This document shows positions 26,312-33,240 of a stretch of 42,657 nucleotides of DNA, piece after piece. The first letter of the stretch is position 1, and each line of letters opens with the position of its first letter. The DNA is from an uncultured Mollicutes bacterium (GTDB taxonomy: Bacteria > Bacillota_I > Bacilli_A > Acholeplasmatales > Anaeroplasmataceae): NCBI GenBank assembly GCA_947174785.1, contig CAMWKG010000015.1:1-42657 (forward strand), written 5' to 3'. The notes under the pieces were generated by a model that had not been told where the DNA came from, ran no database searches, and saw nothing but the letters and a program-made list of their open reading frames with translations. Position numbers and translations under genes: made by a program.

Positions 26312-26635
26312 TTAATAAGAGACAATTAATTGCATTTTAAACTGTTCTTCTCCATAAACTGCATGGGGAATATCTTTTGGCATAATAAGAGTTTGACCTT
26401 CAGTTAGGATGAAAACTTGACCACCAACTGTAAATCTCCCCTTACCTTCTAGCACAGTTACCATTGCATCTCCACTGGCTGCATGAGTAGAGATTTCTTC
26501 TCCTTTATCAAAAGAAAATATCGTCATACTCACAGCATCATTTTGGACAAGTGTCTTGCTGACGACTTGACCCTTTTGATAACTCACTAGATTCTTTAAT
26601 TGCAAAACTGTTTGTTTATCTATATTCTTATACAT
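26312..26635 (-). CDS. Single-domain cupin protein
   Basis: This is a 107-residue beta-barrel cupin. Its first motif is ISTHAASGDAMVTVLEGKGRFTVGG (with one His), and the second is EGQTLIMPKDIPHAVYG. It has no DNA-binding or signal segment. Such small cupins bind metals or small metabolites, or act as isomerases or dioxygenases; nothing here chooses between these. Ribosome site AAGGAG. It has its own terminator downstream and no obvious operon partner. Confidence 0.75.
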   Translation of the reverse strand: MYKNIDKQTVLQLKNLVSYQKGQVVSKTLVQNDAVSMTIFSFDKGEEISTHAASGDAMVTVLEGKGRFTVGGQVFILTEGQTLIMPKDIPHAVYGEEQFKMQLIVSY

Positions 26636-26655
26636 TTTTCTTCTCCTTTATTTTA

Positions 26656-26887
26656 TTATAGTCGTTTTACTTTCACTATATAGAAAATCCATGAAAATAA
26701 TAAATAAAATATAAGCATTGGTATAAATGCCATAATAGGAAGCAGGATGCTACCAACTCGCTTTTAAAGAGTAAAACACATAATGATTCCTTAAATTTAT
26801 CGCAAGGATGACCATTATAATTCTATATATTATTGATGCTATAAAAGCAATAATTAAACTCAGTTTTTTAGTTTCTTTATCAATCAT
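26656..26887 (-). pseudogene. Small membrane protein gene interrupted by a frameshift
   Basis: The start at 26887 (MIDKETKKLSLIIAFIASIIYRI) has GGAGAG upstream and overlaps the end of the flavoprotein gene by 8 nt. The first frame ends after ...VFYSLKASW at 26750. In another frame the sequence continues without a start as RVGSILLPIMAFIPMLIFYL, then a second hydrophobic stretch, ending KVKRL at 26656. Removing one A from the AAAA run near 26758 would join them into a two- or three-helix protein of about 76 residues. This is either a recent frameshift or a sequence error. Function unknown. Confidence 0.55.
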
Positions 26888-27512
26888 TTTTTCTCTCCAT
26901 AAAGGAGGTAGATAGATGCGTTTCCTTTTCAGGAAGTCCGTATTCTTTTTTACCAAGTTCAATACTCTTCATCAAAAATATCATATTCTTAGCTAAGGTA
27001 CGCATCGTTTGCAAGCCCTCTAAATCCTTTTCAACATCAGCCCTAGTAAAGCCGTGTACCATATTCCAGTATTGACTAGAAGCAATAGGCATCTGTGTAA
27101 TCGTGAAATATTTGTTTAGTTCATCGAATGTTGCCGTATTTCCACCACGTCTACATGAAACAACTGAAGCTCCTACCTTCATTCTCTTATCAAAGTGAGT
27201 GCTATAAAATAGTCGATCTAAAAAGCTTATTAAAGTTCCATTTGCTGAAGCGTAATAAACAGGGGAACCGATAACTAAACCATCTGCCTCTTCAAATTTT
27301 TTGGCTACTTTGTTCACCTCATCATCAAAAACACATTTTCCTGTTTTATAGCAAGAACCGCATGCAATACAGCCACGGATAGGAAGATTTCCTACTGTTA
27401 CAATTTCTGCTTCTATCCCTTCTTTTTCAAAAACATGAACCATTTCTTCTAAAGCACGATAGACACATCCATTTTTAATATGTGGACTACCATTAATACA
27501 TAATACCTTCAT
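26880..27512 (-). CDS. Flavodoxin-like NAD(P)H-dependent oxidoreductase
   Basis: This 210-residue flavodoxin-fold protein has the FMN phosphate loop INGSPHIKNGC, the second flavin loop GSPVYYASANGTLISFLDR, and CIACGSCYKTGKC (three to four closely spaced Cys). That is the pattern of iron-sulfur-flavoprotein-like or multimeric flavodoxin-2 reductases. It reduces an unknown substrate (quinones, nitro or azo compounds are typical). The ATG at 27512 has proper spacing from AAGGAG; an ATG two codons earlier sits too close. It follows mntP with about 15 nt between, so it may belong to the manganese-linked transcript. Confidence 0.85.
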   Translation of the reverse strand: MKVLCINGSPHIKNGCVYRALEEMVHVFEKEGIEAEIVTVGNLPIRGCIACGSCYKTGKCVFDDEVNKVAKKFEEADGLVIGSPVYYASANGTLISFLDRLFYSTHFDKRMKVGASVVSCRRGGNTATFDELNKYFTITQMPIASSQYWNMVHGFTRADVEKDLEGLQTMRTLAKNMIFLMKSIELGKKEYGLPEKETHLSTSFMERKND

Positions 27513-27527
27513 TTTCATTCTCCTTTT

Positions 27528-28127
27528 CTAAGCATAGAGTTCAATCATTCCACTAATAAATATTTCTAATCCGATTCCAATTAATATTATACCACCAATA
27601 AGTTCTGCATAAGAAGAAAACTTTGAAGAAATCTTTTTTCCAAAAAATAAACCTGCAATGCAAAAGCCTAAAGTCACTACACCGATTATGCTACAAGATA
27701 TTATAGCCTTTATTACATCATATTCTGCGATAGTAAAGCCAACGGATAAAGCATCTATAGAGGTTGCAACACCTTGAATGAGCAAAGCGATACAGCCTAA
27801 AGCTTTTACACTTTCTTTTTCTTCTTCTGGATGCCTTCTACTTTTAATATTTTCATAAATCATCTTACCGCCTATAAAGGCAAGGAGTATGAATGCAATC
27901 CAAGGAATCGCATATCGAAAGACATTAAATTTTTCTACGATTGTATGTACACATAGCCAACCAATCAAAGGCATTCCAAACTGAAAAATTGCAAAGGTAG
28001 AGGCAATACCAACCATCTTTGGTTTTTTCATATTGGGCTCATTTAAACCATCTGCAATAGAAACGCTGAATGCATCCATTGTAAGTCCTATTCCTAAAAG
28101 AATACTATTCAATATAAAAATCCACAT
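27528..28127 (-). CDS. mntP: Manganese efflux pump MntP
   Basis: This 199-residue protein has six helices in two inverted halves. The duplicated metal-site motifs are MDAFSVSIADG near the N-terminus and GVATSIDALSVGFT near residue 120, the MntP signature. It exports Mn2+ to prevent toxicity. It starts 2 nt after the CaCA antiporter stop codon, so both lie downstream of the predicted manganese riboswitch. Confidence 0.9.
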   Translation of the reverse strand: MWIFILNSILLGIGLTMDAFSVSIADGLNEPNMKKPKMVGIASTFAIFQFGMPLIGWLCVHTIVEKFNVFRYAIPWIAFILLAFIGGKMIYENIKSRRHPEEEKESVKALGCIALLIQGVATSIDALSVGFTIAEYDVIKAIISCSIIGVVTLGFCIAGLFFGKKISSKFSSYAELIGGIILIGIGLEIFISGMIELYA

Positions 28128-28129
28128 AA

Positions 28130-29167
28130 CTATATTACCGTTCTACAGATTAAATAGATTAAATATCCAGCATAACAGCCAAGAAGGATTGCCCCACTTT
28201 TACGATTGATTTTACCTAGGAAGCACAAGCCAAAAACGAGTAATGTTGAAATCATCATTACAGCCAAATCAAATACAATTTGATTACCTACAGTCAAAGG
28301 ATTAATCACTCCTGAAAATCCTAATACAAATAAAATATTAAATATATTGGAGCCTATGACATTACCTAATGCCATATCATTTTGTCCCTTCTTAGCAGCT
28401 ACAATACTTGTTACAAGCTCTGGTAAGGATGTACCAACTGCAACAATCGTTAAACCTACTAAAGATTCTACTAAATCATGATTGAGGTGAGCCAAATCAC
28501 CTACACCAACAGCAATACTTTTAGCTCCATATACAACTGCTTCTCCACCAACAGCAATACCTGCCAAGCCTAATATAACAAAAACAATGGATTTCCATGT
28601 AGGCATAAGCTCTATTTCTTCTGCATCTACATCAATTCCTTCTTTCATCATACGCTTTGCATCTAGGACAAGATAAACTACATAAATAAGAATAAGAACT
28701 ACAAAGATAATTCCCTCCCATCTAAGTATTGCATACATTCCATTTAAATTAAAGCATAATCCAAATATTACAAGTAATGCAGTAACAAATAAAAGAATGG
28801 GATATTCCTTTTTACATACAGTCTTCTTAATTATGATTGGGGTAAAAATAGCACTAAAGCCTAATACAAGTAATAGATTGCATATATTAGAACCCACTAC
28901 GTTTCCTATAGCAACATTTGCATTACCACCCTCTAATAAACAGGTTATAGAATCGGAAACAGATACAGCAAGCTCAGGACAGCTTGTCCCAAAGGCTACT
29001 ATAGTTAATCCTATAATCATTTCTGAAATGTGAAATCTTTTAGCGATGGATGAAGATGCATCTACAAATAAATCTGAAAACTTCACTAAAAAGAAAATAC
29101 CCACTGCAAGTAATGCAATGCAAATCAACCAGCTCCACCACTGTAACATATCTAAATCTGGCAACAT
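28130..29167 (-). CDS. Calcium/cation:sodium antiporter, CaCA family (YrbG-like)
   Basis: This 345-residue membrane protein has about ten helices. It shows the two alpha-repeats of the family: GTSCPELAVSVSDS with GNVVGSNICNLLLVLG, and GTSLPELVTSIVAA with GNVIGSNIFNILFVLG. It would exchange Ca2+ or another divalent ion for Na+ or H+. The ribosome site AGGAGGTAG sits directly after the riboswitch terminator. Grouped with mntP behind a yybP-ykoY-like element, Mn2+ is a plausible substrate here; that is inferred from context. Confidence 0.9.
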   Translation of the reverse strand: MLPDLDMLQWWSWLICIALLAVGIFFLVKFSDLFVDASSSIAKRFHISEMIIGLTIVAFGTSCPELAVSVSDSITCLLEGGNANVAIGNVVGSNICNLLLVLGFSAIFTPIIIKKTVCKKEYPILLFVTALLVIFGLCFNLNGMYAILRWEGIIFVVLILIYVVYLVLDAKRMMKEGIDVDAEEIELMPTWKSIVFVILGLAGIAVGGEAVVYGAKSIAVGVGDLAHLNHDLVESLVGLTIVAVGTSLPELVTSIVAAKKGQNDMALGNVIGSNIFNILFVLGFSGVINPLTVGNQIVFDLAVMMISTLLVFGLCFLGKINRKSGAILLGCYAGYLIYLICRTVI

Positions 29168-29181
29168 TTTTTACTACCTCC

Positions 29182-29231
29182 TAAAAAATAAAGACCTATA
29201 CCTATTATATCTCTATAATAAGCATAAGTCT
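29182..29231 (-). terminator. Riboswitch-controlled intrinsic terminator
   Basis: The arms 29192-29209 and 29214-29231 pair over 18 bp with G-U wobbles around a TCTC/GAGA loop, followed on the minus strand by TTATTTTTT (complement of 29183-29191). The 5' arm starts AGACTTATGC and shares bases with the 3' side of the aptamer's closing stem, so ligand-bound aptamer and terminator cannot form together. Confidence 0.8.
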
Positions 29232-29304
29232 CGTTTTTTAAAGTTGAACCTGGATAAACCATGATGTAGGCCAACTACTATTGCTAGCAAACTACTCCCC
29301 TATA
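29224..29304 (-). promoter_or_regulatory. yybP-ykoY-type manganese riboswitch aptamer
   Basis: On the minus strand the aptamer reads ATAGGGGAGTAG at the 5' side and ACGAGACTTAT at the 3' side. That is the conserved GGGGAGUAG and the (G)CAAGACC-like boundary of yybP-ykoY RNAs. AUAGG/CUUAU forms the closing stem with one G-U pair. Internal hairpins include a GCTAGC-centred arm and an arm with TTGGCCTACATCA. Members of this class bind Mn2+ and control MntP- and CaCA-like transporters, which are exactly the two genes downstream. Confidence 0.72.
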
Positions 29305-29325
29305 ACTTGGAATATTTACACAAGT

Positions 29326-29354
29326 ATTTTAGCACATCTTAGAACTATAGGCAA
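29326..29354 (-). promoter_or_regulatory. Promoter of the riboswitch-CaCA-mntP transcript
   Basis: TTGCCT (complement of 29349-29354), a 17-nt spacer and TAAAAT (complement of 29326-29331), ending about 20 bp before the aptamer. Confidence 0.7.
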
Positions 29355-29386
29355 TAATTTTTTTATTTTTGCTATTTAAAATAAAA

Positions 29387-30751
29387 TTATTCCTTCTTCT
29401 TTTCAAACCCATGAATCCAATCACTAAAATGATAATAAGCAAAATAGATAATTGAACTAATCAACCAAGTTAGAGGATAAGCCCAAAATAAATACACAAT
29501 ATTTTGAATGTTATCATAACTAAAAAAATGCATCATTATGGTAATATATAAAACTCTGATACCACACCATACAACAAGCATAACAATCATAGGGATAATT
29601 GCTTTTCCAGCACCTCTACACACTGCAGCAATACAATGAGAAAATGCCAAAAGCCCATAAAACAAAGCTATAGTATGAAATTGTGTTACCCCAATTTGAA
29701 TCACAGAATCATCCTGTATAAATAGTCCAATAAAGAACGGACAGGAAAAATATAAAATCACTCCTATAGTCTCTGCCAATACCACTGAGGTTAAAATACC
29801 AAACCTTGATCCTTTTTTCGCCCTATCATATTCTTTAGCACCAAGATTTTGACCAATAAAGGTTGTAATAGCCATTGTAAAGCAGGTAATAGGTAAGAAA
29901 GCAAAGCCCTCAAGCTTTGAATAGGTACCACAAGCGGCCATTGCATCAGGGCCAAAGGAATTCACATTAGACTGTACAACTACATTGGCAAGGGCAATTA
30001 CTGAATTTTGAACTCCAGCTGGGACACCAAAATGGAAAATGGATTTTAACATATCCTTATGAAATTTTATTTCTTTTATTACTACCTGATAAGTTGTTCC
30101 TTTTTTCATTAAGAAAATCAAGCATAAGCCTGCACTGGCAAGCTGAGATATTGAGGTTGCTGTAGCTGCTGAGCCTACTCCCATATGCAAAGCTCCAACA
30201 AAAAGCCAATCCAAAAAAACATTCAAAATAGAAGAAAATATTAAAAAATACAGAGGAACTCTACTATTTCCGACTGCCTGTAAAATACCACTAAAAATAT
30301 TATATAGAATAACTCCTGTAACTCCGATAAAATAATTTCTAAAATAAGCAATAGAATTTGGAAGTACACTTTCATCTACATTCATCCAACGTAATATTGT
30401 AGGGGTGAGTAAAACACCTAAAATGGTTAAGATGACACTTGAAACTAATCCAAAAGCAATATTGGTGTGAATTGCGCGTCTCATATCTGTATAATTTTTT
30501 TCACCAAAATGCTTTGAAATGACCACTGCGGCACCTTGTGCTGTACCGATAAAAAAACTAGTAAATAAGAAAATCAAATTTCCACTAGAAGATACTGCAG
30601 CTAAGGCCTCTTTTCCCAAATAGTTTCCTACAATTAAGGAGTCCACAGAATTATATAATTGTTGAAAAATATTACTAATTAGAATTGGTACAGCAAAAGC
30701 TATAATGACCTTCCAGGGTGTACCAATCGTCATTTCCTTTGTACTTCTCAT
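29387..30751 (-). CDS. MATE family efflux transporter
   Basis: This 454-residue protein has twelve predicted helices in two halves (MatE repeats). The N-terminus GTPWKVIIAFAVPILISNIFQQLYNSVDSLIVG and the mid-protein GVPAGVQNSVIALANVVVQ are family-typical. It exports drugs or metabolites using an Na+ or H+ gradient. Ribosome site AAGGATAT. The upstream flavoprotein gene ends at a strong terminator, so this gene probably has separate transcription. I see no clear terminator between its end and the riboswitch promoter. Confidence 0.92.
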   Translation of the reverse strand: MRSTKEMTIGTPWKVIIAFAVPILISNIFQQLYNSVDSLIVGNYLGKEALAAVSSSGNLIFLFTSFFIGTAQGAAVVISKHFGEKNYTDMRRAIHTNIAFGLVSSVILTILGVLLTPTILRWMNVDESVLPNSIAYFRNYFIGVTGVILYNIFSGILQAVGNSRVPLYFLIFSSILNVFLDWLFVGALHMGVGSAATATSISQLASAGLCLIFLMKKGTTYQVVIKEIKFHKDMLKSIFHFGVPAGVQNSVIALANVVVQSNVNSFGPDAMAACGTYSKLEGFAFLPITCFTMAITTFIGQNLGAKEYDRAKKGSRFGILTSVVLAETIGVILYFSCPFFIGLFIQDDSVIQIGVTQFHTIALFYGLLAFSHCIAAVCRGAGKAIIPMIVMLVVWCGIRVLYITIMMHFFSYDNIQNIVYLFWAYPLTWLISSIIYFAYYHFSDWIHGFEKKKE

Positions 30752-30784
30752 GTTTTATATATCCTTATAAAAAATCTTCCCCAT

Positions 30785-30815
30785 AAAAAATTGTGCTCAT
30801 CAAAAGGAGCACAAT
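30785..30815 (-). terminator. Terminator after the second flavodoxin-like gene
   Basis: ATTGTGCTC (30790-30798) and GAGCACAAT (30807-30815) form a perfect 9-bp stem. On the minus strand TTTTT follows (complement of 30785-30789). Confidence 0.88.
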
Positions 30816-30884
30816 CTAATTTCTTCTTATATTATAAGTCACTAATAGAAAAAAGTAAAGATAAAATTACTACTTACTCTTCTA

Positions 30885-31430
30885 TTAAATTCTTTCTGCA
30901 AGCTCTATAGCTTTTTGAACACCATTTGTTTTATCAATATCACCAACATTTAGCACACTAGGAATTAACACTTCTCCAACTGACTTCCATTTTAATAATG
31001 CAATCGTTCTTTCATAAGGAATCCGTACACCATCCATAACTGATAAATCATCTTCTTCACAACAGGTAATTAGAGCACACTCCTTGCCTGAAATATCTTT
31101 TCCTGCAACACAGAAGGAAAATAATCTGTCAATAACTCCTTTAATTTGAGCTGGAAAGGAATACCAATAAACTGGCGTTGTAAATACAACCACATCTGCT
31201 TCTAAGATTGCTGGAGCTAGCACGTTAAAATCATCATCAAAGCTACAAGCTTTCCCCGTTTTAAAGCATGTTGTACAAGCATGACATCCTCCAATGTTTT
31301 TCATAGCTGCATCAAATCTTGTTACAGTATGTCCTTTAGCCTCTACAGTTTTAATAAAAGCCTCTGTCATAGCAAAGCTATTTCCATTCTTTCTTGGACT
31401 ACCTGTGATAACTACAATTTTTTTATTCAT
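30885..31430 (-). CDS. Flavodoxin-like NAD(P)H-dependent oxidoreductase
   Basis: This 181-residue flavodoxin-fold protein has the FMN loop TGSPRKNGNSFAM, CHACTTCFKTGKACS (Cys cluster), TTPVYWYSFPAQIKGVIDRLFSF and ITCCEEDD. It is a paralogue of the 26880-27512 protein in type but not closely similar. It is transcribed divergently from an HxlR-type regulator, a common pairing in which the regulator senses electrophiles or oxidants and induces the reductase. Its TTAACA/TATAAT promoter overlaps that of the regulator. Confidence 0.87.
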   Translation of the reverse strand: MNKKIVVITGSPRKNGNSFAMTEAFIKTVEAKGHTVTRFDAAMKNIGGCHACTTCFKTGKACSFDDDFNVLAPAILEADVVVFTTPVYWYSFPAQIKGVIDRLFSFCVAGKDISGKECALITCCEEDDLSVMDGVRIPYERTIALLKWKSVGEVLIPSVLNVGDIDKTNGVQKAIELAERI

Positions 31431-31490
31431 AATTACTGTTCTCCTTAAAATAATAATTTCTGGTCAGCTTTTTTCATATTTCAAGCTTGA

Positions 31491-31552
31491 CAATATAGAT
31501 TATAGTATAGTATGATTATTTTGTTAAGTACGCACATTAAAGTATGATACTT
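31491..31552. promoter_or_regulatory. Overlapping divergent promoters and operator of the HxlR/reductase pair
   Basis: Plus strand: TTGACA near 31487-31492 and TATGAT about 18 nt later. Minus strand: TTAACA, a 17-nt spacer and TATAAT, overlapping the same segment. A palindrome AAGTAT-G-ATACTT lies at 31540-31552, and a half-site AAGTAC lies to its left, near 31526. This arrangement lets one bound regulator dimer affect both genes. Confidence 0.6.
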
Positions 31553-31583
31553 ACCAAAAGTAGAGTGTGAAAGGAGATTACTT

Positions 31584-31925
31584 ATGGAAAACAAAAAATC
31601 AAGATGCATAGCTTCTGAAAGACTGTGTGACACTGGCTTCAGTTATACACTTTCTCTAATCAGTGGAAAATATAAAATGACTATTCTTTATACCCTTATG
31701 GAATTTACAGTTGTTAGATACAATGAATTACAACGTTATATTAAAGGAATATCATATAAAACTTTAACAGTTTCCTTAAAGGAGTTAGAGAATGATGGAT
31801 TAATTATTCGCAAAGAATATCCTCAAATTCCTCCAAAGGTGGAATATAGCTTAACTGAACGAGGAAAATCCTTAATTCCCATACTGGATGGTATGTGTGA
31901 ATGGGGATTTAAAAATAGAGTATAA
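31584..31925 (+). CDS. HxlR-family winged-helix regulator
   Basis: This 113-residue protein shows the family pattern: CDTGFSYTLSLISGKYKMTILYTLM, then RYNELQRYIKGISYKTLTVSLKELENDGLIIRKEY (recognition helix and wing) and VEYSLTERGKSLIPILDGMCEWG. A Cys near the N-terminus (RLCDTGF) is in the position used for redox sensing in several HxlR proteins. It probably controls itself and the divergent flavodoxin-like reductase. Ribosome site AAAGGAGATTACTT. A terminator follows at 31951-31979. Confidence 0.9.
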   Translation: MENKKSRCIASERLCDTGFSYTLSLISGKYKMTILYTLMEFTVVRYNELQRYIKGISYKTLTVSLKELENDGLIIRKEYPQIPPKVEYSLTERGKSLIPILDGMCEWGFKNRV

Positions 31926-31950
31926 GGTTTAAATATCAACAAATACAAAA

Positions 31951-31980
31951 AAGTCCTATCGAATCTAACGATAGGCTTTT
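31951..31980 (+). terminator. Terminator after the HxlR gene
   Basis: CCTATCG (31955-31961) pairs with CGATAGG (31969-31975) around a 7-nt loop, followed by CTTTTT. A-rich sequence on the left may also help the opposite strand. Confidence 0.8.
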
Positions 31981-32017
31981 TATATATCAATCCCTTTAAA
32001 CTATTTTGAAATAATTC

Positions 32018-32494
32018 TTAAATGTTTAAATCTACATTGAAATATTTTTTAAAATAATCTCTAATGGCATCCTTAGGATTATCACTTAAATTTGTAGGGA
32101 TAGTATCTTTGTTGAACCATTTTGCTTGTCTTACCTCACCATCAGTATTATTTAAATCTCCATGATACTTATGGCATACATAAACTATATCTATACAAGA
32201 TACTTCATCACCGTTAGGATAAATATGGTGATATTTTTTTCCAGAATACACACCTAAAAATTCTACTTCATCTAATTCTAAATTCAATTCTTCTTTTATT
32301 TCTCTTTTCGCTGCATCTAAAGTATTTTCATCAACTTCAATTGCACCTCCATGATGGCCCCATTTGCCATCATCTCTTCTTTGTTGTAGTAAAATGTTTC
32401 CTGTACCATCTCCAATGATAACACATGCACAAGGCATAATAATTGTCTCATGGCCAATTTTCTTTCTTAAATTCATTATATATGACATCTTCAT
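32018..32494 (-). CDS. Nudix hydrolase
   Basis: This 158-residue pyrophosphohydrolase has the Nudix box GAIEVDENTLDAAKREIKEE followed by LNL (the usual Gly near the end is Asn). It cleaves a nucleoside diphosphate linked to another group; the substrate cannot be told from sequence. Motifs before the box, ILLQQRRDDGKWGHHGG, are typical of the 'nudix with RRD' subgroup. Two ATGs lie two codons apart after AAGGAG; the first is 3 nt away, the second 9 nt away. It lies 19 bp downstream of the tRNA-Pro gene on the same strand. Confidence 0.88.
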   Translation of the reverse strand: MKMSYIMNLRKKIGHETIIMPCACVIIGDGTGNILLQQRRDDGKWGHHGGAIEVDENTLDAAKREIKEELNLELDEVEFLGVYSGKKYHHIYPNGDEVSCIDIVYVCHKYHGDLNNTDGEVRQAKWFNKDTIPTNLSDNPKDAIRDYFKKYFNVDLNI

Positions 32495-32513
32495 ATTCTC
32501 CTTAATCCTTTTT

Positions 32514-32590
32514 TGGTCGGAAAGATGGGATTTGAACCCACGGTCTCTAGCTCCCGAAGCTAGCGCTTTACCAAGCTAAGCTACTTTCCG
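32514..32590 (-). tRNA. tRNA-Pro (anticodon CGG), CCA encoded
   Basis: The minus strand folds as a 77-nt cloverleaf: acceptor CGGAAAG/CTTTCCG with discriminator A and an encoded CCA, D-arm GCTT/AAGC, anticodon stem CTAGC/GCTAG with loop TTCGGGA (anticodon CGG at 32554-32556) and T-arm with GGTTCAAATCC. CGG reads the Pro codon CCG. A plus-strand ORF across it translates to the usual tRNA-shadow peptide and is not a gene. Confidence 0.95.
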
Positions 32591-32610
32591 ATATAGGCTT
32601 TATCTCCCTT

Positions 32611-33156
32611 TCAATTTTTAATTTTCTCCTTGTGCCAATTTTTTAAGCCAAGAACAATCACTTTATCCTCTATTTGGTTATAAAGAATTTCTACTTCTTT
32701 ATTGTTATATTCATCTAATGGAAAAGACAGAAAAGCATAGCTTGACCACATAGGCCTTGTGTTAGCAGATATATGCTTCCTATCCTCAGTATTAAAACTA
32801 ACTGTATAATAAACACAGCTTCGATAGTTAAAGGAAACATTTGGCTGATTTAAAAACACTTTATATAAAACTGCATGCGAAGAGAATCTAAGAATTTTTT
32901 TATACTCATGAAGCTCATAGATAATAAAAGGCAACAATACACATAAAACAACACCATCAAAGCCTAATGCAGTTAAAAAGCTAATTGCTGCAACTACACC
33001 TATATCCTCATACTTAGTCGCTTCTACTACAAATACGATTAAGGCAAACAGCATACTTAAGGCAACCAAAAAAGCTAATAATCCTAAATGAAATTTTACT
33101 TGTCTTTTACGCCATCTACACTCTAGACACTGCTTCAATTCTTCTTCATTATACAT
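32611..33156 (-). CDS. Hypothetical membrane protein
   Basis: This 181-residue protein has two or three hydrophobic segments near residues 22-45, 52-68 and 69-85 in the N-terminal half and a soluble C-terminal half (KVFLNQPNVSFNYRSCVYYTVSFN...). I recognise no family. It lies 20 bp upstream of tRNA-Pro on the same strand. No clear promoter of its own was found in the 80-bp gap before the GH105-like gene. Confidence 0.6.
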   Translation of the reverse strand: MYNEEELKQCLECRWRKRQVKFHLGLLAFLVALSMLFALIVFVVEATKYEDIGVVAAISFLTALGFDGVVLCVLLPFIIYELHEYKKILRFSSHAVLYKVFLNQPNVSFNYRSCVYYTVSFNTEDRKHISANTRPMWSSYAFLSFPLDEYNNKEVEILYNQIEDKVIVLGLKNWHKEKIKN

Positions 33157-33240
33157 GAATTATTAGCCTTCCTTCTTTATAAAAATACTATATCAACTCC
33201 ATATAGCTGTCTATTCATTATAAAATCTTTAGTAAGCCAT

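Noticed and set aside
32364-32579. Plus-strand ORF of 71 codons
   Set aside because: Its second half is the tRNA-Pro gene read in the wrong strand, giving the familiar tRNA-shadow peptide; its first half is antisense to the Nudix gene.
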